Shown: positions 25,429-32,786 of the stretch, one piece after another | Layout: the number at the start of each line of letters is the position of its first letter | Position numbering within the stretch: the stretch's first letter is position 1 | Source: Arthrobacter sp. ZGTC131 | GTDB taxonomy: Bacteria > Actinomycetota > Actinomycetes > Actinomycetales > Micrococcaceae | DNA length: 64,000 bases | Assembly (NCBI RefSeq): GCF_002929275.1 | Contig: NZ_PJIK01000004.1 | Coordinates: 234,504 to 298,503, forward strand | Direction of reading: 5' to 3' | Program-made: the position numbers and the translations under genes | The notes under the pieces: model-generated | Seen by the model: only the letters and a program-made list of their open reading frames with translations | Database searches by the model: none | Told to the model about the DNA's origin: nothing

Positions 25429-26639
25429 CAGACGCGCTCCAGCAGCATCGCGGTGCCCTGGCCCACGCCGATGCACATAGTGGCCAGGCCGATCCGCGCA
25501 TCCTCGCGTTCCATCCGGCCCAGCAGGGTGATGGCGATCCTCGATCCGCTGGAACCCAGCGGATGCCCTAAAGCGATGGCGCCGCCGTCGTTGTTCACGA
25601 TCTCCGGGTCCAGGCCGAGCCGCCGCATGGTGGCCAGCGATTGCGTGGCAAAAGCTTCATTAAGTTCGACGGCGCCAAGGTCGCCGACGCTGAGCCCGCT
25701 CCGCTTGAGCACCTTCTGGGTGGCCGGGACCGGGCCGATGCCCATGATTTCCGGCTCGCAGCCGGCGGAGGCACCGTCAATGATGCGGGCCCGCGGCGTG
25801 AGGCCGAGCCTTTGGATGGCCGCTTCGGAGGCAACGATGATGGCCGAGGCGCCGTCGTTGAGCGTGGAGGAGTTGCCTGCCGTGACGACGGAGCCGCCGG
25901 GAACCACCGGCCGGAGACCTGCGAGCACGTCCATGGTGGTGCCGGCGCGGGGGCCCTCGTCCGTGTCCACCACGGTTTCCGACTTCCGGGTCTTGACCGT
26001 CACCGGGACGATCTCGTCCTTGAAGCGGCCCGCCGCGATGGCTGCAAGGGACTTTTCGTGCGAGCCGACGGCGAAGGCGTCAGCGTCCTCGCGGGAGATG
26101 CCGTCCACCCGGCCCACTTCTTCCGCGGTTTCCGGCATGGAGAACGTCATCTTGCCGTCCCGCGACAGTTCGCCCTTCTTGAACAGCGGATTCACGAAGC
26201 GCCAGCCGATGGAGGTGTCGAAAATTTCCCCCGGCTTCGCAAAGGCCGCCTGCGGCTTTTCCTGCACCCACGGCGCGCGGCTCATGGATTCAACGCCGCC
26301 GGCCACCACGATGTCCGCGGCGCCGGACTTGATCATCTGGCTGGCCATGATGATGGCGCTCAGCCCGGAGGAGCACAGCCGGTTCACGGTGATGCCCGGG
26401 ATGTGCAGGGGAAGCCCGGCCAGGATGGTGGCCATCCGCGCAACGTTGCGGTTTTCCTCGCCGGCGCCGTTGGCGTTGCCGAGGATCACTTCGTCGATCG
26501 CGTCCGGATCGACCCCCGCCCGCGCCACGGCCTCGCGGACCACCAGCGCGGCCAAGTCATCCGGCCGGACCGCCGAGAGCGCACCGCCGTATCGCCCTAC
26601 CGGGGTGCGGGCACCGCCAACCAGAAAAGCCTCGACCAT
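25428..26639 (-). CDS. Acetyl-CoA acyltransferase (PaaJ/PcaF-like thiolase)
   Basis: A 403-residue thiolase of the degradative type, cleaving 3-oxoadipyl-CoA or 3-oxo-5,6-dehydrosuberyl-CoA. The acylated cysteine lies in VNRLCSSGLSAI, the His in NNDGGAIALGHPLGSSG, and the second Cys in ATMCIGVGQGTAM. SMSRAPW and a long loop domain are typical of the PcaF/PaaJ branch. The ATG has AAGGA upstream. It heads an operon with the hydratase and dehydrogenase, preceded by a PaaR-like operator, which supports a phenylacetate role. Confidence 0.9.
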   Translation of the reverse strand: MVEAFLVGGARTPVGRYGGALSAVRPDDLAALVVREAVARAGVDPDAIDEVILGNANGAGEENRNVARMATILAGLPLHIPGITVNRLCSSGLSAIIMASQMIKSGAADIVVAGGVESMSRAPWVQEKPQAAFAKPGEIFDTSIGWRFVNPLFKKGELSRDGKMTFSMPETAEEVGRVDGISREDADAFAVGSHEKSLAAIAAGRFKDEIVPVTVKTRKSETVVDTDEGPRAGTTMDVLAGLRPVVPGGSVVTAGNSSTLNDGASAIIVASEAAIQRLGLTPRARIIDGASAGCEPEIMGIGPVPATQKVLKRSGLSVGDLGAVELNEAFATQSLATMRRLGLDPEIVNNDGGAIALGHPLGSSGSRIAITLLGRMEREDARIGLATMCIGVGQGTAMLLERV

Positions 26640-26681
26640 GAGAACATCCTTTTCGCAGGGAGCTGGGCCGGAACACGAATA

Positions 26682-26703
26682 AATTACCGACCGTTCGTTC
26701 TAT
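26682..26703. promoter_or_regulatory. PaaR-like operator upstream of the thiolase operon
   Basis: TTACCGACCG followed by TTCGTTCTATAA; the left half ACCGnnCG is perfect, the right half has mismatches. It starts 43 bases upstream of the thiolase ATG. Confidence 0.5.
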
Positions 26704-26759
26704 AAAGATTACACGGCAAGCCCGGACGGTCAACCAGCGCCCTCCAACGACGCTCCCGG

Positions 26760-27449
26760 TTACGCCACCACCAGCCCCATATGCGCCGCCAGGAGCGGGG
26801 CGATCAGGCCGAGCTGATAGTCGTCGATCACCACGCCCGCCAAGCTTCCGAGGCCGCTAATGGTCCGGAAATCCGTGCCGCGGAGGTCGAAGTCCTTTAG
26901 TTTGGCCCCGCTGAGGTCCAGGGTTCCGATGGTGCAGTTCTTCAGCGCGACCCGGGCCGCCGTGGCAGAACCAAGGTCCAGTTCGTTGATGATGCAGTCG
27001 GTGATCATGACGTCCGCCAAGCGGGACCCGCGCAGGTTCAGGTAGTCCAGCTTGCCGCCGTCGATCTTCACGGACTGCCACCCGCCTTCATACAGTTCAG
27101 CCGAGCCCCAGCGGGGGTTGCTGAACTCGACGTCATGCAGGGTGGACCGGGCCGCCCTGAGGACCGGGGCGTAGGCCTCGTTCACAATGCAGTCGCGGAA
27201 GCTGGCGCCGCGCAGCTGCGCCTCGTTGAACGAAACCCCGGCGAATTCGCACTCCGCAAAGATAATGCCGCTCAGCTCCAGGCCGTCCGCGTCCGCCCTG
27301 CTGTAGCGAACGCCGTCGTATCTTTCCCCGCGCCGGAAATCCGGCGCGTCGTCATCCCGCAGCCCGTCCAGGCGGACAGCCGTGAGCCGCGGCGGGGTGA
27401 CCTTCAAAGCCTTGCCGTGCGCCGGTTTTCCCGCCGGCCGCCCCGCCAC
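26760..27449 (-). CDS. Pentapeptide-repeat-like protein
   Basis: A 229-residue protein whose residues 50-210 are built from five-residue turns with central Leu/Phe (ADGLELSGIIFAECEFAGVSF, KLDYLNLRGSRLADVMI, TLDLSGAKLKDFDLRGTDF), the pattern of a pentapeptide-repeat right-handed beta-helix. Some members mimic DNA and protect gyrase; others have no known role. The GTG at 27449 overlaps the stop of the SRPBCC gene by one base, so the two are coupled. The frame remains open upstream but there only shadows the SRPBCC gene. Confidence 0.8.
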   Translation of the reverse strand: MAGRPAGKPAHGKALKVTPPRLTAVRLDGLRDDDAPDFRRGERYDGVRYSRADADGLELSGIIFAECEFAGVSFNEAQLRGASFRDCIVNEAYAPVLRAARSTLHDVEFSNPRWGSAELYEGGWQSVKIDGGKLDYLNLRGSRLADVMITDCIINELDLGSATAARVALKNCTIGTLDLSGAKLKDFDLRGTDFRTISGLGSLAGVVIDDYQLGLIAPLLAAHMGLVVA

Positions 27450-27907
27450 TACAGCGACTCTGCCTTCGCTGCGATCTCGGCGAGATCCTTCGCAAGCGCC
27501 TTCCGGGTCATGCTCATGCCGATCTTGCCGAAGAAGGCCATCATGATCCGGCTGAGGACGGTGGGCCTGAGCACCTCCGCACCGAAGGTCAGCGTGAGGT
27601 CGGTACCGCCGTCGCGCTCCGCCAGCGTGAACCTGGAGGTGTAGTCGGCTCCGCCCTGCAGCGCCTTCACCGTGGTGCTGCGCGGCGGGTCGGCCTGGGA
27701 CACCCACAATTCAACCGTCTCGCGCCGGCCCATCATGGACCGGGTTTCCTTCCAGCGGGTCCCTTCGCCATAGGTGCCCTCGCTGACCATCTGGATGGAT
27801 TCGACGCCCGAAAGGGTGGCCGCCGAGCCCGGGATGTCCGAAATCACCGCCCAGACCTTTTCCGGGCTTGCGTTTACATGCTGCGTCAGGCTGGTGCTGT
27901 GATCCAT
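27449..27907 (-). CDS. SRPBCC family protein
   Basis: A 152-residue START-like helix-grip protein: STSLTQHVNASPEKVWAVISDI opens the fold. The strands GTRWKETRSMMGRRETVELWV, STTVKALQGGADYTSRFTL and GTDLTLTFGAEV follow, and a long C-terminal helix (MTRKALAKDLAEIAAKAESL) closes it. Such proteins bind hydrophobic ligands or act as polyketide cyclase-like factors; the ligand is unknown. The ATG is six bases behind TAGGCT with no ribosome binding site. It is translationally coupled to the pentapeptide-like gene. Confidence 0.88.
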   Translation of the reverse strand: MDHSTSLTQHVNASPEKVWAVISDIPGSAATLSGVESIQMVSEGTYGEGTRWKETRSMMGRRETVELWVSQADPPRSTTVKALQGGADYTSRFTLAERDGGTDLTLTFGAEVLRPTVLSRIMMAFFGKIGMSMTRKALAKDLAEIAAKAESL

Positions 27908-27913
27908 GCTCCG

Positions 27914-27919
27914 AGCCTA
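27914..27919 (-). promoter_or_regulatory. -10 hexamer of predicted leaderless promoter, SRPBCC gene
   Basis: TAGGCT on the minus strand ends six bases before the ATG at 27907. Confidence 0.5.
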
Positions 27920-28028
27920 GTGCCGGGGACCGACAATGAGCACGCCCAACCTTGAATTAGTAAGCATGCTTCGTGTTAGGCTGAAACGGCTTTGTCAGAT
28001 CAACCGGCAACGGAAGGTGGTCCCCGTC

Positions 28029-28205
28029 ATGGGTATCGGAGACAAGATTCAGAACGCCGCCCAGGACCTCGGCGGCAAGGCGAAGGAAGCCGCCGGCAAC
28101 GCCACGGACAACGATCGTCTCAAGGCCGAGGGCCAGAAGGACCAGGTTGTTGCGGACGCCAAGAAAGTCGGCCAAGACGTCAAAGACGAGTTCAAGCGGG
28201 ACTAG
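28029..28205 (+). CDS. CsbD family stress protein
   Basis: A 58-residue hydrophilic, highly charged protein beginning MGIGDKIQNAAQDLGGKAKE. It repeats K/E/A-rich helical words (KEAAGNATDNDRLKAEGQKDQ, KKVGQDVKDEFKRD), the signature of CsbD-like proteins. These are abundant under general stress in Bacillus and actinobacteria; the molecular role is unknown. The ATG at 28029 follows GGAAGGTGG. A strong hairpin lies 40 bases downstream. Confidence 0.9.
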   Translation: MGIGDKIQNAAQDLGGKAKEAAGNATDNDRLKAEGQKDQVVADAKKVGQDVKDEFKRD

Positions 28206-28243
28206 CGCCCACGGACACCAGGTCCTCACGGATCTGCACATGC

Positions 28244-28283
28244 AACGACGGCGGACTCTCCTTGGGGGGAGCCCGCCGTCGTT
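28244..28283. terminator. Terminator hairpin after csbD-like gene
   Basis: A perfect 11-bp stem (AACGACGGCGG with CCGCCGTCGTT) and a partly paired inner segment. Downstream bases are TGTTTG, a weak T-tract. It also lies downstream of the convergent permease gene. Confidence 0.7.
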
Positions 28284-28327
28284 GTTTGCGTCTGCAAGAT
28301 GTGCGCCCTCAGAACTTGACAGCAGAA

Positions 28328-28371
28328 CGACGACGGCGGCAGCCACCTCCAGAAGGTGACCGCCGTCGTCG
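28328..28371. terminator. Second hairpin between csbD-like and permease genes
   Basis: A perfect 12-bp stem (CGACGACGGCGG with CCGCCGTCGTCG) closes a 20-base loop, just beyond the permease stop on the minus strand. The stem is nearly the same as that of the hairpin at 28244, about 80 bases away. Confidence 0.6.
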
Positions 28372-28391
28372 GGCTGCTTAGCTAAACGGAA

Positions 28392-29852
28392 CTAGCTGAA
28401 CAGCTCGCTCTTGGGTTCGTTGTTCTTGACCTTCTGCCAGCCGAGCCACAGCACCAGGGCGAAGAACGGGATGGTGGCCAAAGTCCAGAGGCCGAGGTGG
28501 AAGACCTCGCCGGTCTTACTGGTCATGGTGTCGAAGCCGATCAGCACCGTGATGGCCAGCAGGGCCACTAGGCCGGCCCAGCTGCTCCAGGTTCCGCCGG
28601 GCGCGGGCAGGGCGGAGACCTTGCCCTTCTGCTTGCGCAGCGCGATCTGGCTAGCGAAGATGGCGCCCCACGTGAAGATCACGCCGATGGATGCGGAGTT
28701 GAGGGCGAGGTCGAAGGCGTGTGAGCCGCCCAGCCAGATGTTCAGCAGGATGCCGACGAGGTACACGGCGCCGATGGCCAGGATGGCAGCGTACGGCACG
28801 TGGCTCTTGGACATCCGGGTCAGCCACTCCGGAGCGTGCCCATTGTTGGCCATGGTGCGGAAAATCCGGCCGATCGAGTACAGGCCCGAGTTACAAGAGG
28901 ACAGCGCGGCGGTGATGACGATCATGTTCATGACGTCACCCATCCAGCCGAGGCCCATCTGGCCAAACACGGTCACGAACGGAGAGGTGCCGGCCACGTA
29001 CTGGTCCGAGGGCAGCAGCATGGCCAGGAGGGTCACGGAACCGACGTAGAACACCACGATGCGGAAGACGACGGCGCGGATCGCCTTGGGAACTTCCTTG
29101 GCCGGGTCCTGCATTTCGCCGGCCGTGATGCCCACGAGCTCAATGCCGTTGTAGGCGAAGATTACGGCGTTCAGAACCAGGATCATGACCAGCGCACCCT
29201 TGGGGAACATTCCGCCTTCGGCTGCGAAGAGGTTGCTGACGGAAGCGTTTCCGTCGCCCACCTGGGCGTTGGTGACCACCATGAAGGTGCCCACGGCCAG
29301 GAAGATCACGATGGCGCCCACCTTGAGGCAGGAGGCCCAGAACTCGAATTCGCCGAACGCCTTGACGCTCAGGAGGTTGACGCCAACGAGCAGCAGCAGC
29401 GCTGCGATGGCGGACAGTTCAACAGGCACGTTGGGGAAGAAGAACTGGAAGTACAGGCCGATCGCGATGAGTTCGGCGATGCCGGTCATTGCCCAGTTGA
29501 TGAAGTACATCCAGCCGGACAGGTAGGCGCCCTTCTTGCCGAACATTTCGCCGGCATAGCTGACAAAGGAACCCGACGTCTGGCGGTACATGATGAGTTC
29601 GCCCAGTGCGCGCATCAGCAGGTAAGCGATGACGCCGGCAATGGCGTAGGAGAAGATCAGCGCGGGGCCCGTGGAGGCCAGGCGTCCGCCGGCACCCATG
29701 AAGAGGCCGACGCCGATGGCGCCGCCCATGGCGATCATGGTGACCTGGCGGCCGCTCAGGGACTTCTTGTAGCCCTCGGCGCTGAGGGTGGAGTCGACGA
29801 CGGCGGATTGCGCCGTCGGGCTCCTAAGTTCGGTGGGGGTACTAGTAGGCAC
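28392..29852 (-). CDS. Amino acid permease, APC superfamily (AAT family)
   Basis: A 486-residue proton-coupled amino acid importer with about twelve spans. The first span holds the substrate motif MIAMGGAIGVGLFMGAGG. VSYAGEMFGKKGAYLSGWMYFINWA and AYNGIELVGITAGEMQDPAKEVPKAI follow, as in AroP/LysP/GabP-type permeases. The substrate is unresolved. GTG 29852 is preferred because AAGGA lies seven bases upstream and the protein then begins PTSTPTELRSP. A large nested palindrome lies about 90 bases upstream and probably carries its operator. Confidence 0.9.
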   Translation of the reverse strand: MPTSTPTELRSPTAQSAVVDSTLSAEGYKKSLSGRQVTMIAMGGAIGVGLFMGAGGRLASTGPALIFSYAIAGVIAYLLMRALGELIMYRQTSGSFVSYAGEMFGKKGAYLSGWMYFINWAMTGIAELIAIGLYFQFFFPNVPVELSAIAALLLLVGVNLLSVKAFGEFEFWASCLKVGAIVIFLAVGTFMVVTNAQVGDGNASVSNLFAAEGGMFPKGALVMILVLNAVIFAYNGIELVGITAGEMQDPAKEVPKAIRAVVFRIVVFYVGSVTLLAMLLPSDQYVAGTSPFVTVFGQMGLGWMGDVMNMIVITAALSSCNSGLYSIGRIFRTMANNGHAPEWLTRMSKSHVPYAAILAIGAVYLVGILLNIWLGGSHAFDLALNSASIGVIFTWGAIFASQIALRKQKGKVSALPAPGGTWSSWAGLVALLAITVLIGFDTMTSKTGEVFHLGLWTLATIPFFALVLWLGWQKVKNNEPKSELFS

Positions 29853-29913
29853 AGCTGTTCCTTGTAGGTCGGGGGGATGCCAAAGGTGGGGCACTGCCGG
29901 TTCCGGAACCTGG

Positions 29914-29973
29914 AGTTTTTGTACCGATAATTCGCGCTACGGCCCTTATAAGGGCCGTATGTATACAAAAACT
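29914..29973. promoter_or_regulatory. Nested palindromes upstream of amino acid permease gene
   Basis: The region between the divergent permease and lipoprotein genes holds a perfect 22-bp palindrome at 29938-29959 (half-site TACGGCCCTTA). It is enclosed by 10-bp arms AGTTTTTGTA (29914-29923) and TACAAAAACT (29964-29973), with TTCGCG and CGCGAA nearby. A TTATAA centre and AT-rich arms suit an operator overlapping a promoter. The rest of the 370-bp gap shows no gene. Confidence 0.6.
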
Positions 29974-30223
29974 CGCGAAGCATCGAAGGTTCGCGCGGCT
30001 CATCCATCTTACAAGATTTCCGGAGTGCTCCGTGACGCGGGCAACATTCCCGCCCTCGGGCGGAACCGCGGACATTCCCGAAACAAAGTAATTCGAATGG
30101 ACAAAAGACTGCTCTGCAGGCCGGATTGCCGCTACCCTAAGCACCATGGCCGGCGTTCCCGGCCATGGCGTCCGCACCGTCTCATGCGGGCGCCGGCACT
30201 CGCGCCATTTTTCAGGGGGGACT

Positions 30224-30691
30224 ATGAGAAAGAGAGCACTACTGCTGCCAGCTGCTTTACTGCTGGCAGTTGCGGGGTGTTCCGGCGGGGCCACGAACCC
30301 TACCGGAACGGGCCCCAGCGTTTCACCATCAAGCACGACGGCGGCGCCCCAGACGCCGTCAGTAACGTCACCTCCCACCACTGCCCCCTCCCTGCCCACC
30401 GACGTGTCCACGTCGCTTAACGCGATCGACGACTTGCAGGAGCACACCTGCGTGGCCGGCGCGGACGGATCGTGGACGTTCAAGGGAACGCTGGTCAACT
30501 CCTCGGACAAGGCAAAGACCTACACGGTGGCCCTCGCGGTCACCGTCGGCGCCGCAGTCCAGGGCCACGCACTGATCACGGAAACAGTCCAGCCGGGTAA
30601 GTCGGCGGACGTATCAGCCGTGAACTTTGCGAAAACCGCGGGCCAACAGGGCACGTGTGAACCCGTTGTCTCGGTGGAGGACGCTTCGTGA
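30224..30691 (+). CDS. Lipoprotein with Ser/Thr/Pro linker
   Basis: A 155-residue exported lipoprotein. The signal MRKRALLLPAALLLAVAGC ends in a lipobox (VAGC, Cys19). About 50 residues of Thr/Ser/Pro-rich linker follow, then a small beta domain (about 75-150) with two cysteines (EHTCVAGADG and QGTCEPVV) and strands WTFKGTLVNSS, YTVALAVTV and ITETVQPGKSADVS. This resembles FxLYD-like extracytoplasmic domains. AGGGGGG lies upstream of the ATG. The stop overlaps the GTG of the LGFP gene, so both proteins probably act together at the cell surface. Confidence 0.8.
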   Translation: MRKRALLLPAALLLAVAGCSGGATNPTGTGPSVSPSSTTAAPQTPSVTSPPTTAPSLPTDVSTSLNAIDDLQEHTCVAGADGSWTFKGTLVNSSDKAKTYTVALAVTVGAAVQGHALITETVQPGKSADVSAVNFAKTAGQQGTCEPVVSVEDAS

Positions 30692-32622
30692 AAAAAACAA
30701 TACTTGCGGCTGCCCTGCTCCTGAGCTTCGCGGCCGGATCCTTTGCGCCCTCACCCGCCCTCGCCGATGAGGGCGTGCCGACTACGCCGGCGGTAGAGAG
30801 CGCGAATATAGCACCGAGCACAGACACGGGGAGCCTGCCCGCAACGGACGAAACCACCCCGCAGCCCGGCACCCCGGCAGCCCCTGCCGAGACGCCCGGA
30901 GCAGGGGAAACCACGGACACCCAGCTGACCGATCCGGCGCCCGACCCCGCGCCTGCCCCAGACCCGGCGCCCGACCCGGCTCCCGCCGACGAGCCGCCCG
31001 CACCCGACCCCGCTCCGGAGTTCGTCACCCGCGGCGCCATCGGCACCAAGTGGCTCGCCCTTGGCGGCGAGGACGGCGTTCTCGGTGCGCCGACGGCCAA
31101 CGAACAGTGCTCGGCAGGCCTTTGCGTCCAGACGTTTACGGGCGGCTCAATCTATTGGACATCCGGCACCGGCGCCCATCCCGTCCTCCGGACCTCCGGC
31201 CGCACCGGGCCGCAGTGGCATACGGCCGGCGCGCTGCCCACTTTCGGGTATCCGATCACGGATGAAACAGTCATCGGCGCCAAGTCCCTGCAGAAGTTCT
31301 CCAGCGGAAAAGTGCTGGTATGGTCCGGCACCCAGATCCTGAATTTCTCCACCAGGACCGGCATCGGCAGCAGCTGGGCGGCGTCCGGAGCCGAAGCCGT
31401 GCTGGGCCTGCCGTTGGCCGCTGAAATCTGCGGGCTGAGGAACGGCGGCTGTTCGCAGGCCTTCGACAAGGGAGCAATCTTCTGGTCACCGCAGACCGGT
31501 GCGCATGCCGTCCGTGGCGGCATCGCCGGGCGCTGGCGCGCGGCAGGAGCCCAAAATGGCGTCCTTGGTTATCCCACCGCCGGCGAGGTCTGCGGCCAGG
31601 CTGCCGGAGGCTGCAGCCAGAGGTTCCAGGGCGGAACCATCTACTGGTCGCCCGCCACGGGAACGTGGATCACCCGGGCCGGCATCGGCAGCCGCTACGC
31701 CTCTGCTGGCGCAAACCGCGGTTACCTCGGATACCCGGTGGCCAACGAGGCCTGCGGCCAGCCGGCCGGCGGCTGCCTCCAGCGATTCCAAGGCGGCACA
31801 ATTCACTGGTCCGCTGCGACCAGCGCCTGGATTGTCCGGGGCGGAATCGCCAGCAAGTTCGCTGCCAGCGGTGGAGCCGGCGGCACGCTCGGCTATCCCA
31901 CGGCCAACGAGAGGTGCTCGGCCGGACAGTGCATCCAGTCGTTCCAGCGCGGCTTCATCAGCTGGACGTCAGCGGCCGGCACCCGGACGTACGGCATCAC
32001 CGAGTGCCAGAAACTGAACAACGGGCGGTCCAAGTACTCCACGTACGGCGCCAACCGCGTTCTCCTCACGTTCACGCAGGGCTACGGGTTGTCCTACGCC
32101 ACCAACATCTACTGCGTCCGGATCGCAGGCACGTACGTCCCGGACTGGAAGACCGACGGCTACGTGGGCGCATCCGGATTCAAGCCGCCGGGAGTCCCGT
32201 CCGGGCCCACCCGCAACCTCTACTCACCCACCGGCTCCTACTCGGTCACTGAAGCCTTCGGCCTGGGCAACCCGGGAACCAAGCTTGCCTACCGCACGCT
32301 GAACCCCCGCTCCCGCTGGGGCGGAAACCCCTGGACCGCGACGTACAACAAGTACTTCGAATCCTCCTCGTGGGTGGGTTGGGACGAGAACATGTGGTAC
32401 TTCGCCACCCGCGGAACCCACGACTACCGTCAGGGCGTGGTGGTCAACTACAACCGCCCCACGATAGTCCAGGACGCTGGCTTCGCAATCTTCCTGCATA
32501 TGAACAAGGTCCCGACGGCGGGATGCATCTCGCTGGACGACTGGGCAGTTGTTGACTACATCAGGAAGTCGACACCCGGCGACCGGATCATCATGGGAAC
32601 CTACAACGACATCTTCCGGTAA
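30688..32622 (+). CDS. LGFP-repeat protein with L,D-transpeptidase-like C-terminus
   Basis: A 644-residue secreted protein. Signal peptide to about residue 26, then a Pro/Ala/Asp linker with PDPAPDPAP repeats (80-112). About 115-435 is six LGFP repeats of some 53 residues (for example NGVLGYPTAGEVCGQ and GYLGYPVANEACGQ), several with a Cys-x5-6-Cys pair. The C-terminal domain (about 436-644) ends FAIFLHMNKVPTAGCISLDD, where His and Cys suit a YkuD-like L,D-transpeptidase site. LGFP repeats bind the mycolate/arabinogalactan layer or wall glycans in other actinobacteria. It is coupled by GTGA to the lipoprotein gene. Confidence 0.88.
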   Translation: MKKTILAAALLLSFAAGSFAPSPALADEGVPTTPAVESANIAPSTDTGSLPATDETTPQPGTPAAPAETPGAGETTDTQLTDPAPDPAPAPDPAPDPAPADEPPAPDPAPEFVTRGAIGTKWLALGGEDGVLGAPTANEQCSAGLCVQTFTGGSIYWTSGTGAHPVLRTSGRTGPQWHTAGALPTFGYPITDETVIGAKSLQKFSSGKVLVWSGTQILNFSTRTGIGSSWAASGAEAVLGLPLAAEICGLRNGGCSQAFDKGAIFWSPQTGAHAVRGGIAGRWRAAGAQNGVLGYPTAGEVCGQAAGGCSQRFQGGTIYWSPATGTWITRAGIGSRYASAGANRGYLGYPVANEACGQPAGGCLQRFQGGTIHWSAATSAWIVRGGIASKFAASGGAGGTLGYPTANERCSAGQCIQSFQRGFISWTSAAGTRTYGITECQKLNNGRSKYSTYGANRVLLTFTQGYGLSYATNIYCVRIAGTYVPDWKTDGYVGASGFKPPGVPSGPTRNLYSPTGSYSVTEAFGLGNPGTKLAYRTLNPRSRWGGNPWTATYNKYFESSSWVGWDENMWYFATRGTHDYRQGVVVNYNRPTIVQDAGFAIFLHMNKVPTAGCISLDDWAVVDYIRKSTPGDRIIMGTYNDIFR

Positions 32623-32658
32623 ACCGGACGGTAGTTCCCGCAAAGGTAGTAAGGCACC

Positions 32659-32705
32659 CTGACGCCAGGTGCCGGCGGCCGCCAGCCGCCGGCACCTGGC
32701 GTCAG
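32659..32705. terminator. Very strong hairpin after LGFP gene
   Basis: A 21-bp perfect stem (32659-32679 with 32685-32705; core GACGCCAGGTGCCGGCGGC) closes a five-base loop. It lies between the convergent LGFP and ABC-F genes and has no T-tract. Confidence 0.75.
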
Positions 32706-32786
32706 CTGTTGACGGACGGGTTCTTGCGCTGCCGACGTCCTGCCGGCCGAGTTCGCGGTTGTCCGGCCGCCGTCCGTGCCTGCGAC

